Assembly: GCF_017353175.1 (NCBI RefSeq)
Contig: NZ_JAFMYW010000007.1
Location: 124,001-188,000 of the forward strand
Reading direction: 5' to 3'
DNA: 64,000 nucleotides
DNA from: Fibrella forsythiae
Lineage (GTDB): Bacteria; Bacteroidota; Bacteroidia; Cytophagales; Spirosomataceae
Below are positions 43,013 to 51,864 of this stretch, piece by piece (position 1 is the stretch's first letter; each line of letters opens with the position of its first letter). The position numbers were made by a program, and so were the translations under genes. Under the pieces are notes generated by a model. That model had not been told where the DNA came from and searched no databases. It worked only from the letters and a program-made list of their open reading frames with translations.

Positions 43013-44251
43013 TTATTCGTACCTGAGGGCATCAATCGGGTCAAGTTTAGAGGCTCGAATGGCGGGGTATATACCAGAAAACAACCCTACAGCGATGCAA
43101 ACCACTAAGCCCAGGCCCATCCAAAGCCAGGGAACCACGAATTTGCCGGCACCACTGCTCACGCCCATCGCAATTAAATTACCAATGGCAAGGCTCATGA
43201 GAATGCCCCCTAGCCCACCCAGAATGCAGATAACGATAGCCTCAATTAAAAACTGCTGCCGGATGCGCGTTGGTGTGGCCCCCAGCGATTTACGAATGCC
43301 GATTTCCCGGGTACGTTCCGTAACGGACACCAGCATGATGTTCATAAGCGCAATAGCAGCCCCAAGAAGCGTAATGGCACCAATGCCAAACCCGCCCCAG
43401 CGGAGATAGCCTGTTGTTTCTTCAATGTCTTTAACCAGCGCATCGGCTTTTTGTACGTCAAATGAATCAGGCTGACCAAGGCGGTCCTGCCGAATTTGTC
43501 GCATCAATCCGATAGCTTCCCCAACGGCCATGTCCTGGTCGCCAATCTCTGTTACAGCGGCCGTAATATCGAAAGTCAGTTGGCGTGTTCCAGCCAGTTG
43601 ACGGGCGTTTTCGAGCGGAATCAACAGCACCCGATCGTCGCCGCCGCCGGTAAGCGATCCCTTCTTATCCAGTACGCCAACTACCCGGAACTGGCCACCC
43701 AGCACCCTGACAACCTGGTTAACAGGGTTTATTTTTCCTTTAAACAGGGTGCTGGCTAGTTCACTGCCAATCAGGGCCACGTTCAACGAATTATTGAGGT
43801 CATTGGCATTGATGGCCCGCCCCGATGACACTTTATAGTTTTTTACCGTCAGGTAGGCATCATCGATCCCGATTACCTGTACGTTTGGATTCGTTTTAAT
43901 AGACCCATATTTAACCTGTCCTGCCCCGGTCACCGCCGCCGATAAAGCGATTGTGGCCCCGTATTTGTAGCGACGACGGAAAGAGACAGCATCGTGGTAA
44001 TCGATTGGTTTATCTTTCTGGATGACCCGTCCGCCAAACCGACGAACATCCTGCCGGGCAACCACACTGAACGTATTGGCGCCCAGACCTTCGAAGCTGC
44101 TATTCAATGACGCCTGAATGCCATCAATGGCCGTTAACGTACCTACTAATGAGGTGATTCCAATGGCAATGATGAGCGCCGTCAGAATGGTGCGGAGCCG
44201 GTTGCTTAGAATTGACCGGATTCCTTCCCGAATATTTTCAATGATGTTCAT
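43013..44251 (-). CDS. ABC transporter permease (MacB/FtsX type)
   Basis: 412 residues. An N-terminal span ('TILTALIIAIGITSLVGTL'), a periplasmic MacB-PCD domain, and three C-terminal spans ('GIGAITLLGAAIALMNIML', 'AIVICILGGLGGILMSLAIG', 'WLWMGLGLVVCIAVGLFSG') are visible. 'TREIGIRKSLGATPTRIRQQ' is the typical cytoplasmic coupling loop. It works with an ATPase to move lipoproteins or toxic compounds; no ATPase gene is adjacent on this strand within view. Confidence 0.88.
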   Translation of the reverse strand: MNIIENIREGIRSILSNRLRTILTALIIAIGITSLVGTLTAIDGIQASLNSSFEGLGANTFSVVARQDVRRFGGRVIQKDKPIDYHDAVSFRRRYKYGATIALSAAVTGAGQVKYGSIKTNPNVQVIGIDDAYLTVKNYKVSSGRAINANDLNNSLNVALIGSELASTLFKGKINPVNQVVRVLGGQFRVVGVLDKKGSLTGGGDDRVLLIPLENARQLAGTRQLTFDITAAVTEIGDQDMAVGEAIGLMRQIRQDRLGQPDSFDVQKADALVKDIEETTGYLRWGGFGIGAITLLGAAIALMNIMLVSVTERTREIGIRKSLGATPTRIRQQFLIEAIVICILGGLGGILMSLAIGNLIAMGVSSGAGKFVVPWLWMGLGLVVCIAVGLFSGIYPAIRASKLDPIDALRYE

Positions 44252-44417
44252 ATTAGAATAAGTGGATCGATTAAGGGGTGAATGAGCGAATACCAGGTTG
44301 AATCAACTACTACATGTATCAATCCTATTATTCACTCATTGGCGCACATAACCATTCACTAATTATCTACGTATCTTCGTTACAAAGCTACAACCTGACG
44401 CACTCGACAAACCGCCA

Positions 44418-45692
44418 ATGAAACGCCTGCTGTTACCGCTTATCCTATTTCTACTGACCTTGCCGGGCGTCGTGTCGTCGGCACTGGCGTCAAAGATTTT
44501 GGTGCCAATGGATGATGCCCAGAAAAATCATCTCAAAGCGTACGGAATTGCTTTCTGGGTGCTGAAAACCCATGATACAGAAATTGACTGGCTGTTGAAC
44601 TACCGGGGCGGGGCTTTCCTGTTGCCTCAGTCGGCAGCCTTTACCAATGAAATGCTTATTCGGGGGGTAACCTATGAGGTTATCTCAGATGCAGACGCAG
44701 CCAATATTCTGGCTGAAATTGCCTCGCCCAATGCCAATATGGATGCCGTTAAGTTGCAGAAAGCCCCTAAAGTTGCCGTGTACTCCCCCAAGACCAAACA
44801 GCCCTGGGATGACGCCGTCACCATGGTCATGGCCTATGCCGAGATTCCATACGATGTGGTCTTCGACGAAGAAGTGCTGAACGGTAAGCTGCCCGAATAT
44901 GATTGGCTGCACCTTCACCACGAAGACTTTACGGGGCAGTTTGGTAAGTTTTTCCATATGAAAGACCAGCCCTGGTACATTGCGCAACGTCGCGAAGCAG
45001 AGATCATTTCGCAGAAATTTGGCTATACCAAAGTACCCCAGATGAAACTGGCGGTGGTTAAAAAGATCCGTGATTTTGCGCTGGGTGGTGGCTACATGTT
45101 TGCGATGTGTAATGCTACCGATACGTACGACATTGCGCTGGCGGCCCAGAACACCGACATTGTTGATGCCTTCTACGACGGCGACCCGTTTGATCCACAG
45201 TGTAACAGCAAGCTGGATTTCAGCCAGACCATGGCGTTCAAGGATTTTCAGGTGTATACCAATCCGTACATGATCGAGTTCTCGAACATCGATAACCAGC
45301 CAGAGGAACGCGGCCTCAGCGAGCACAACGATTACTTCACGCTGTTTCAGTTCTCGGCTAAGTGGAACCCAATCCCAACCATGCTGACGCAAAATCACCA
45401 GGCTACTATCAAGGGATTTATGGGACAGACTACGGCGTTCAAGAAAGCCTACATCAAGCCTCAAGTAGATATTCTGGCCGAAAACCGGGCGGCGGGCGAA
45501 GCAAGATACATTCATGCGCCTTACGGAAAAGGCTTTTTTACGTTCTACGGAGGTCATGACCCCGAGGATTACCGTCATGAGATTGGTGAGGAACCGACAG
45601 ACCTGAACCTGCACCCCAACTCAGCAGGCTACCGTCTCATTCTGAACAACATCCTGTTTCCGGCGGCCAAAAAGAAAAAACAAAAAACCTAG
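44418..45692 (+). CDS. Secreted amidotransferase-like protein ('asparagine synthetase B' of databases)
   Basis: 424 residues with a signal peptide ('LLLPLILFLLTLPGVVSSALA'). The first half resembles a class I glutamine-amidotransferase/ThuA-like fold ('VAVYSPKTKQPWDDAVTMVM', 'YDWLHLHHEDFTGQFGKFF', 'GGGYMFAMCNATDTYD'), where the Cys could be a nucleophile. Close relatives in Bacteroidetes carry the name asparagine synthetase B, but no AMP-binding synthetase domain is present, so that name is doubtful. The function is unknown. It is monocistronic, closed by a 20-base perfect hairpin. Confidence 0.75.
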   Translation: MKRLLLPLILFLLTLPGVVSSALASKILVPMDDAQKNHLKAYGIAFWVLKTHDTEIDWLLNYRGGAFLLPQSAAFTNEMLIRGVTYEVISDADAANILAEIASPNANMDAVKLQKAPKVAVYSPKTKQPWDDAVTMVMAYAEIPYDVVFDEEVLNGKLPEYDWLHLHHEDFTGQFGKFFHMKDQPWYIAQRREAEIISQKFGYTKVPQMKLAVVKKIRDFALGGGYMFAMCNATDTYDIALAAQNTDIVDAFYDGDPFDPQCNSKLDFSQTMAFKDFQVYTNPYMIEFSNIDNQPEERGLSEHNDYFTLFQFSAKWNPIPTMLTQNHQATIKGFMGQTTAFKKAYIKPQVDILAENRAAGEARYIHAPYGKGFFTFYGGHDPEDYRHEIGEEPTDLNLHPNSAGYRLILNNILFPAAKKKKQKT

Positions 45693-45732
45693 GCCGAGAT
45701 TACTTCAGCACCGCCTGCGTTCACACTCGTTT

Positions 45733-45780
45733 ACCTGAAAGGGCCGCAATTCTGCCAGATGAATTGCGGCCCTTTCAGGT
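45733..45780. terminator. Perfect 20-base-arm hairpin
   Basis: ACCTGAAAGGGCCGCAATTC pairs without mismatch with its complement around TGCCAGAT. It terminates the 44418-45692 gene. Confidence 0.8.
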
Positions 45781-45789
45781 GAACCTCAC

Positions 45790-45948
45790 ATGCGCAAACC
45801 CTGTTTCTTCGGAATGAGTGAACGCACGAACAAGTTCAGGTTTTGGCTTAAACGAGTGGGTTGGGCCGGTTTCTTCTTCTTTCTGATCAAAGGACTGCTT
45901 TGGTTACTCATCCCTTATCTTATTGCCAAGGGCTTCTGGTTGAACTAA
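45790..45948 (+). CDS. Small single-span membrane protein
   Basis: 52 residues from ATG 45790 (or ATG 45814). The second half 'FWLKRVGWAGFFFFLIKGLL' followed by 'WLLIPYLIAKGFWLN' is one long hydrophobic span flanked by basic residues. Small proteins with this 'KGLLWLLIPYLIAKG' ending occur in related bacteria. Its function is unknown. Confidence 0.6.
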   Translation: MRKPCFFGMSERTNKFRFWLKRVGWAGFFFFLIKGLLWLLIPYLIAKGFWLN

Positions 45949-46090
45949 TTCCACGTAGGTACGTTGCTGGTCGACCATTTCCCGGCGAACGGAATGGCTC
46001 AGTGGCAATCCTGACCTTTTATTCAATTTTCCTGTGCAAAAGTGGCGTTTTTTGCATCTTTGAGGTATTGCTTCTCCGGCAGTTACCACT

Positions 46091-47329
46091 ATGCAATCGG
46101 CACTCCCCTCCTCTTCGTCACCGTTCTCCATGACCGAGTCGACCAGCACCGACTGGCGGCTGGGCTTACCAACCTATTCCTACGCCGTAGTGTTTGCGTC
46201 GTTCTGTATCATCATGGGCCTGCTCTGGGACATTATGTGGCACATGAGCATCGGACGGGACGGTCTTTTTTCGGCACCGCACGTGGTAATGTATGTTGGT
46301 GCCCTGGTCTCCGGCCTTTTTTCCGGCTACCAAATTCTGTCACTGACTTTTCGTAAAGACCACCCCGACCGGGTACGGTCGGTAAAATTCTGGGGCATTT
46401 TCTACGGTTCACTAGGTGCCATGTATTGCGTTTGGGGCGCATTGGCCATGCTTACGTCTGCCCCATTCGACGACTGGTGGCATAATACCTATGGACTTGA
46501 CGTCCAGATTCTGACGCCGCCCCATACCGTTCTGCTCGTGGGTATGATGATGGTACAGTTCGGTGCTATTGTGGCAGTGCTGTCTCTGCAGAACCAGTCG
46601 GCCGTTGCAGAAAACCCACGGCAGGCGGCCCGAATCCGGTGGTTGTTCATCCTGTCCGGCGGCTTCTTTCTGAGCGTGTTGTTCGTACTTCTATCCGAAA
46701 ATATGGGACGATACGCCTCTCATAACTCGTCGTATTATGTCACGGCAGCAATCGCTTTCCCTTTTTTGCTGCTGGCCATCGGACGGGCGGCAACGAATGA
46801 CCTCATTTTTCGTATCCCGATCACGGCCGTGACAGCCGTTTACATGCTGGCGATTGCGGTGCCGAGCTGGGTATTCCCACTGTTTCCGGCGGTCCCCAAA
46901 CTTGGCCCAGTGGCCAACCCGATCACTCATTATCAGGCATTTATTTTTCCTCTGCTGCTGGTTATTCCCGGTTTTGCACTCGATCAGTTACTCAATCGGT
47001 TTTCTGCGGGGCGCGCCAGTAAACCGATGAATGACTGGCTTTTGGCTGCACTAGCCGGCCTTGTGTTCATGATTGTCTTTCTGGCCGTACAATGGCCATT
47101 CGGCGGGTTCCTGCATGAATCGCCGCTGGCCCGCAACTGGTTTTTCATGAGCGATTCGTGGAGTTATGGCAGCGACCCTAACTGGCAATACCGGTTCAAA
47201 TTCGGGCCGTGGTACAACCAGTCGGCCGCCGCCTTTGCCCTGGGTTTTGGCAAAGCCATCGTCATCGCCATGATCTCGGCCCGGATTGGCCTTGTCTGGG
47301 GCAACTGGATGCGTCGGGTAGTTCGATAG
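46091..47329 (+). CDS. Polytopic membrane protein
   Basis: 412 residues (a start at ATG 46130 would remove 13 Ser-rich residues). About ten spans are visible, with conserved His and Trp near 'LLWDIMWHMSIGRD' and 'FSAPHVVMYVGAL' and again 'DVQILTPPHTVLLVGMMM', which could bind metal or haem. It precedes the YtkA-like gene by 52 bases, so the pair probably acts together, perhaps in copper or respiratory-enzyme handling. No precise family is recognised. Confidence 0.7.
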   Translation: MQSALPSSSSPFSMTESTSTDWRLGLPTYSYAVVFASFCIIMGLLWDIMWHMSIGRDGLFSAPHVVMYVGALVSGLFSGYQILSLTFRKDHPDRVRSVKFWGIFYGSLGAMYCVWGALAMLTSAPFDDWWHNTYGLDVQILTPPHTVLLVGMMMVQFGAIVAVLSLQNQSAVAENPRQAARIRWLFILSGGFFLSVLFVLLSENMGRYASHNSSYYVTAAIAFPFLLLAIGRAATNDLIFRIPITAVTAVYMLAIAVPSWVFPLFPAVPKLGPVANPITHYQAFIFPLLLVIPGFALDQLLNRFSAGRASKPMNDWLLAALAGLVFMIVFLAVQWPFGGFLHESPLARNWFFMSDSWSYGSDPNWQYRFKFGPWYNQSAAAFALGFGKAIVIAMISARIGLVWGNWMRRVVR

Positions 47330-47381
47330 TACCCGTTTTTATTCAAGCAGATCACAGTTCGTTTCCCCTTCCCGACCGTAT

Positions 47382-49031
47382 ATGAGACCCTTATCGTCCC
47401 TGTTCATTTTACTGTTTGCCGTAGTTTGCCCGTTTATCGCAAGCGCCCACATTGGCAGTTCGGGTGTGATTGTCCAGAAGCAAGTAGGTAAGTATCAGCT
47501 TTTGGTGAGCATCCAGCCGCCCGATGTTGTACCCGGAACGGCAAAGGTCAGTGTGTTCGTTGAAAAAGGAAATCCCACCAGCATTCAGGGCCGACCGGTC
47601 TATTTTTTTGAAGGCGATGAAGGCGCTCCGGAAGCTGACCCATTAACCTCCGTTGGCACCAATCGGTTTGAGGGATCCATCTGGCTCATGGAGTCAGGGT
47701 CTACCAGCATTCAACTCTCGTTGTCAGGTCCCGATGGGAATGTAGACGTGGTTGTTCCCGTTCTGGCTACGTCTACGGCTACTCGCGATATGCCCGCCGG
47801 TACTGGCGCAGGCCTGGCTGTAATGGGCTTACTACTGCTGGTTATGATGATTACCATTATCGGAGCCAGCAATTCAGACGGGGTACTAGCTCCAGGTCTA
47901 CCGAAAGCCCGGTCGTTTCAACGTCGACGCCTGATTGGCATGGCGGTGGGTGGTGTGGTGCTGGTGCTGGTCTTGACAGGCGGGCGGATGTGGTGGAACA
48001 GCTGGGCAGATGAGTATCGGACCTACCAACTATACAAGGCACCTCCGCTTATTAGTACCGCTAAACCCGAAAATGGACAGGTGGTGCTGACCATGCAGCC
48101 CGACACCACCGGCTTTTCCGGAAACTGGCGACGTAGCCGCGATTTCAACCTGATGGTGCTCGACCATGGCAAATTAATGCACACGTTTATGGTGCGACTA
48201 CCCAACATGGACGCCTTTGCCCACCTCCACCCAACTCGTCGAGATTCACTGCATTTTATAACACGGTTGCCCAACCTGCCAGGCGGTAAATACCTGCTGT
48301 TCACCGATGTCGTGTACCGATCTGGGTATGCCGAAACCCTGACCGATACCGTCGATGTTCCCTCCGTAAAAGTATCGGCAGAGCAGGCCGCACAGCGAAC
48401 GATCGATCCCGACGACAGCTTCTTGATAGCGCAGCCGATTGGCAGTCAGCCAGAAAACGCAGGTACGTTAACGCTCGACAAGGACATGGCATCCTGCGGC
48501 AAACCAGGTGCCAGCGCCCGCCTCGCCGATGGGTCAACGATGATCTGGACGGATAAGCCAGCCGCCATTCTCGATGCGGGTCAGTTGTATACGTTGAAAT
48601 TTGCCGTGGCTGACCCATCCGGGAAGGCCACCAAACTAGAACCTTACCTGGGTATGAGCGGACATGCCGCCATTCTGCGGTCTGACGGGTCGGTTTACAT
48701 TCATCTGCATCCGGTAGGTACGTACTCGATGGCCTCAGAGTCGTTGCTGGTGAACCGCATTGCGGATACGGCCCGTGTTGTTCCGCGATTGAATGGTGCC
48801 CGCTTCCGGGATAGTATCGATACGTACCTGGCCAGGCTAAAAACGCAATCTGCCTCTGCCCAATATGCGGCGCTGGCACCGGAGATGACGGGCATGAATC
48901 ATACGCAGACCACCAACAACATGGTAACGTTCCCGTACGCCTTCCCCAAAGCAGGTACGTATCGAATCTGGGTGCAGGTGAAACGAAACGGCAACGTACT
49001 CACCGGCTCGTTCGATACCCAGGTACGTTAG
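47382..49031 (+). CDS. Secreted/membrane protein with YtkA/FixH-like metal-binding domains
   Basis: 549 residues. It has a signal peptide ('LFILLFAVVCPFIASA'), a beta domain (25-140), two spans around 'GLAVMGLLLLVMMITIIGAS' and 'GMAVGGVVLVLVLTGGRMW', then two periplasmic domains with His/Met motifs 'HGKLMHTFMVRLPNMDAFAH' and 'YLGMSGHAAILRSDGSVYIH', each followed by LHP. These are typical of copper-related YtkA-like proteins. The partner is the polytopic protein upstream. Confidence 0.7.
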   Translation: MRPLSSLFILLFAVVCPFIASAHIGSSGVIVQKQVGKYQLLVSIQPPDVVPGTAKVSVFVEKGNPTSIQGRPVYFFEGDEGAPEADPLTSVGTNRFEGSIWLMESGSTSIQLSLSGPDGNVDVVVPVLATSTATRDMPAGTGAGLAVMGLLLLVMMITIIGASNSDGVLAPGLPKARSFQRRRLIGMAVGGVVLVLVLTGGRMWWNSWADEYRTYQLYKAPPLISTAKPENGQVVLTMQPDTTGFSGNWRRSRDFNLMVLDHGKLMHTFMVRLPNMDAFAHLHPTRRDSLHFITRLPNLPGGKYLLFTDVVYRSGYAETLTDTVDVPSVKVSAEQAAQRTIDPDDSFLIAQPIGSQPENAGTLTLDKDMASCGKPGASARLADGSTMIWTDKPAAILDAGQLYTLKFAVADPSGKATKLEPYLGMSGHAAILRSDGSVYIHLHPVGTYSMASESLLVNRIADTARVVPRLNGARFRDSIDTYLARLKTQSASAQYAALAPEMTGMNHTQTTNNMVTFPYAFPKAGTYRIWVQVKRNGNVLTGSFDTQVR

Positions 49032-49513
49032 GCTGTCATCAATGATCAGTTATTAGTGACTCCGCTTAAAGCGTGTTGGAGAATCACGTTTGGTTGTGAG
49101 CCTTAATTCGTTGTGACATAATCTGAATGTTAGCCAGATAGAGCCAATTCGCCGAAGGAGATACCGCAGCGGCGGACCGTGTATACTCGAAATTTTAACG
49201 ATACGTCGGAAGAAGTTGGTCCACTCAATCGTTCGCTCCTCTACCTACCGCAATGAACTTGTATAGTTAATTTACCCCTCTTCATTACAGATTGAACAAA
49301 TTCCTTCAAAATTTCCGAAAACGCTAACTTCATAAGCATTAGGGTACTATTTAAATAGTGGCAATCACCTGGGCTCTTTTCTGTATGCTTATTTCAACAA
49401 TAACGGCAATATTTTTGAATGCTTCATCCAAGCGGGGTTCCAAAAGAAAAAAATAGTGTTACTATCAAAAATCAATCATAGCTCTTCATGATCGAATAAT
49501 ACGCCTACACTTT
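49032..49513. other. Intergenic region with decayed insertion sequence
   Basis: 480 bases without an intact gene. The left part holds a degraded IS5-type transposase fragment (see separate entry). The rest (49260-49510) is AT-rich with no recognisable element. Confidence 0.6.
49084..49250 (-). pseudogene. IS5-family transposase C-terminal remnant
   Basis: On the minus strand, 'VEERTIEWTNFFRRIVK' followed, after a one-base frameshift, by 'EYTRSAAAVSPSANWLYLAN' and 'IQIMSQRIKAHNQT' then TGA matches the C-terminus of IS5-type DDE transposases ('VVERTxxWxNxFRRLxKDYE...'). A stop codon lies just before the first segment. No intact copy or terminal repeats were seen. Confidence 0.7.
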
Positions 49514-49942
49514 TTATTTCTGAAGGCGAAAAATTTCTTCACTCAATTTTGCATCAGTTTGTTGCTCATTCAAATTGCGGGCATAAATTTCAACTATTAT
49601 TCTTTTGTTACTTATGATAGCTTCCCTCTTTTTAGAGATGAAATTGTAATTCCACGCCTTTGGTGTATTTATCTGCACATCATACTCTAATGCTTTGTTA
49701 ACATGCACATTACTGTCGGCGCAGATGGTTTTTGCTTTATCAAAAAGTCCTTTTGTAGAAATACCTTTCTTTTTTATCCCGTCATCATCATACAACACAA
49801 AGAAATAACCCTTGTTAGTTACTACATTAATGATCGTAGTCTTATTTACATACAAACAGCCAATAAAACTTGCGACTGGAAAAACCGACTCTACTATAAC
49901 TAGTTTAGTATGATCAAACTTTGAAACCAAAAATCGATCCAA
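49514..49942 (-). CDS. Hypothetical protein, AT-rich, start uncertain
   Basis: 142 residues from a TTG. The frame remains open upstream for about 25 more codons and encodes a strong membrane segment ('YNIFVIFLVIAFALDRFLV'), but without any ATG before the preceding TAG. The protein therefore may start at a rare codon, or its original start was lost. The body has Lys/Asn-rich strands and no known motif. Base use is unlike the neighbours, pointing to transfer. Confidence 0.5.
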   Translation of the reverse strand: MDRFLVSKFDHTKLVIVESVFPVASFIGCLYVNKTTIINVVTNKGYFFVLYDDDGIKKKGISTKGLFDKAKTICADSNVHVNKALEYDVQINTPKAWNYNFISKKREAIISNKRIIVEIYARNLNEQQTDAKLSEEIFRLQK

Positions 49943-50300
49943 CGCAAAAGCAATAACCAGAAAGATGACGAAGATATTATATAGACTATATATTCTTTCC
50001 TTTACCTGCTACGAAGAGCGGATAAATCAAATAAATAAATCCCAATAGACATAAAATAGGAACGGGAGTTAATGTAGAAAACAGGACTTTCTTTTGACTG
50101 TTTTTTAGTTAAATTCTTAAATATATCAGGAAATTAGAATAATCTATTTTGACATTCCACCCGATCACCATTAGAACGTGCCTGGATTTTGATATACTCA
50201 ATTATCAACTAGTCATTATTTGTTTGACAGGTGATAATCAAGAAGAACGTACCTGAGCAGGGCTGATAACTGATCATTGACCATTAACAACTGATACCTG
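49943..50300. other. AT-rich intergenic region
   Basis: About 360 bases. The first 75 bases extend the open frame of the preceding gene. The rest is AT-rich with no ORF, repeat or RNA gene that I can support. Confidence 0.5.
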
Positions 50301-51614
50301 TCAAAGCGATAGGATGGCGAATTCGACGCGTCGGTTCACTTTACGTTCTTCGTCGGTGCCTTTTGTCAGAATGGGCCGGGTATCACCGTAGCCGATGGTT
50401 TCAATCCGGTCTACATCGATCTGTTTTTTAACCAGATAGCTCTGGCAAGCCAGCACCCGATCGCGGGAGAGTTGCAGGTTGGCGGCTTTATCGCCCACAA
50501 TATCGGTATGCCCTTCCAGCCGAATTCGCATCTGCGGATTATCATGCATCATGGTTACCAGCTTATCTAATTCGGCGAATGAAGCGGGTAGTAATTCCGA
50601 TTTCGACATGGCGAAGTAAATATTCTGCAGCGTTATTTTAGTGCCTACTGTGAGTGGTTTCAGGGCAATATTTCGGGTGATCTTCTGATTGTTTGAGGCC
50701 TTAGTCAAGTCCAGAACACCGCTGGTTGGCAGGTAGCCTTTGGCCGATGCCACGTAGGTATAGACCTGTCCCCGGTTCAGATACATCCGGTATAAGCCAT
50801 CCGACGAAAAACTTTGTACCGAATCGAGCGGGTTTGATTTGTTAGACAGCTGATAATCGATTGTGGCAGTAAGTGGTTTGTTTGTCAACGAGTTACTAAC
50901 TACTCCTGAAATAAATACCATCTGAACAACCGGCGGGTCGACTGGCTTGGGGGTTGTCGGAACTGGCGCTGGCATTGGTGTCTCACCCGGAACACGGTTT
51001 GGACTGCCAGGTGTCGGGGCCGGAACCGGTTGGGTTGGTGGTAGCGACGTCACGACAGGATCAGCCGGGTTACGAACATACAAGTTGTAGATGTTCCAGC
51101 AAACGAGGTGATCGTAATCATTACACTCAAACAGGTCAAAGTTTTCAAGACCCTTATCCAGCCGCTCGAAATAGACTGTGAACGAGTATGATCGACCACC
51201 GTAGGTCGGTTTGTTATTTGGGTGTAGCGGAATATTGTCGGCTTTAATAAACCTGAATATCCGAGCTCCGTTAGCGGCAATCAACCGCCCCTGCGGTTGA
51301 AAAGCAATCGTATTTCCGGTTGGCACTTCCCTACCATTCTGGTCGTACTTGGGCCGATTGGTATCGGTAAATGTCAGATACAGGATTGTGTAGTCCTGCG
51401 TCAGGCGTACATCATCTACCTTCACCCCAGGTTCGGCTGACCTTGACGGGCCGGTTGGCGATGATTGGCCATAGGTATCATCGCCGGTCGTGTTGGTACC
51501 CCGGCCATCGGTACTGCCACCTGTAGAGCCTCCCCCGCCCATACCGGGCAATAGATCTACACAACTGGTAAACAAGAAGGATAGACTTAGAAATAATAGT
51601 AAACGAAGTAGCAT
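50301..51614 (-). CDS. OmpA-family lipoprotein
   Basis: 437 residues from ATG 51614 ('LLRLLLFLSLSFLFTSC', lipobox); the longer frame from 51683 would bury the signal. A Gly/Thr-rich linker, a domain of about 130 residues, a Pro-rich linker and a carboxypeptidase-regulatory-like domain are followed by the OmpA C-terminal domain ('IYFAMSKSELLPASFAELDK', 'IRLEGHTDIVGDKAANLQLS', 'IGYGDTRPI'), which binds peptidoglycan. It links the outer membrane to the wall. Confidence 0.88.
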   Translation of the reverse strand: MLLRLLLFLSLSFLFTSCVDLLPGMGGGGSTGGSTDGRGTNTTGDDTYGQSSPTGPSRSAEPGVKVDDVRLTQDYTILYLTFTDTNRPKYDQNGREVPTGNTIAFQPQGRLIAANGARIFRFIKADNIPLHPNNKPTYGGRSYSFTVYFERLDKGLENFDLFECNDYDHLVCWNIYNLYVRNPADPVVTSLPPTQPVPAPTPGSPNRVPGETPMPAPVPTTPKPVDPPVVQMVFISGVVSNSLTNKPLTATIDYQLSNKSNPLDSVQSFSSDGLYRMYLNRGQVYTYVASAKGYLPTSGVLDLTKASNNQKITRNIALKPLTVGTKITLQNIYFAMSKSELLPASFAELDKLVTMMHDNPQMRIRLEGHTDIVGDKAANLQLSRDRVLACQSYLVKKQIDVDRIETIGYGDTRPILTKGTDEERKVNRRVEFAILSL

Positions 51615-51781
51615 TGTTGTCAGCGTGTTACGGTGGTTGGCTGGAAAAATACAACTATTCCCACCTATTCCAGAACCTGACAACCGATTTTTGCCTAATC
51701 AAAACTACGAAGCGGGGGTGGGTGCCTGCTGGCCGTAGCTTAGGGTTTGCGTTTGGTAGCAATGGCTACTAGGATGCTTAT

Positions 51782-51850
51782 GCATCAAAAAAGGGTTTTA
51801 CTGCACGCATAGTTAACCACTATACAGTCAGTAAAACCCTTTTTTGATGC
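51782..51850. terminator. Hairpin with perfect 22-base arms
   Basis: GCATCAAAAAAGGGTTTTACTG and its exact complement flank a 25-base loop. The right arm ends at the stop side of the MIOX gene. It is a likely terminator for that minus-strand gene; the long loop also resembles a small inverted-repeat element. Confidence 0.6.
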
Positions 51851-51864
51851 CTGCAGAAACAGGA

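Noticed and set aside
44685-45614. 309-codon open frame on the minus strand
   Set aside because: It is antisense to the amidotransferase-like gene, has no signal, domain or start context, and arises from codon bias on the sense strand.
46055-46062. CATCTTTG as a -7 promoter box before the 46091 gene
   Set aside because: One mismatch to TAnnTTTG and no convincing upstream box; too weak to annotate.
48301-48879. 192-codon minus-strand frame
   Set aside because: It lies opposite the YtkA-like gene; its His/Arg-rich translation is typical of a shadow frame.
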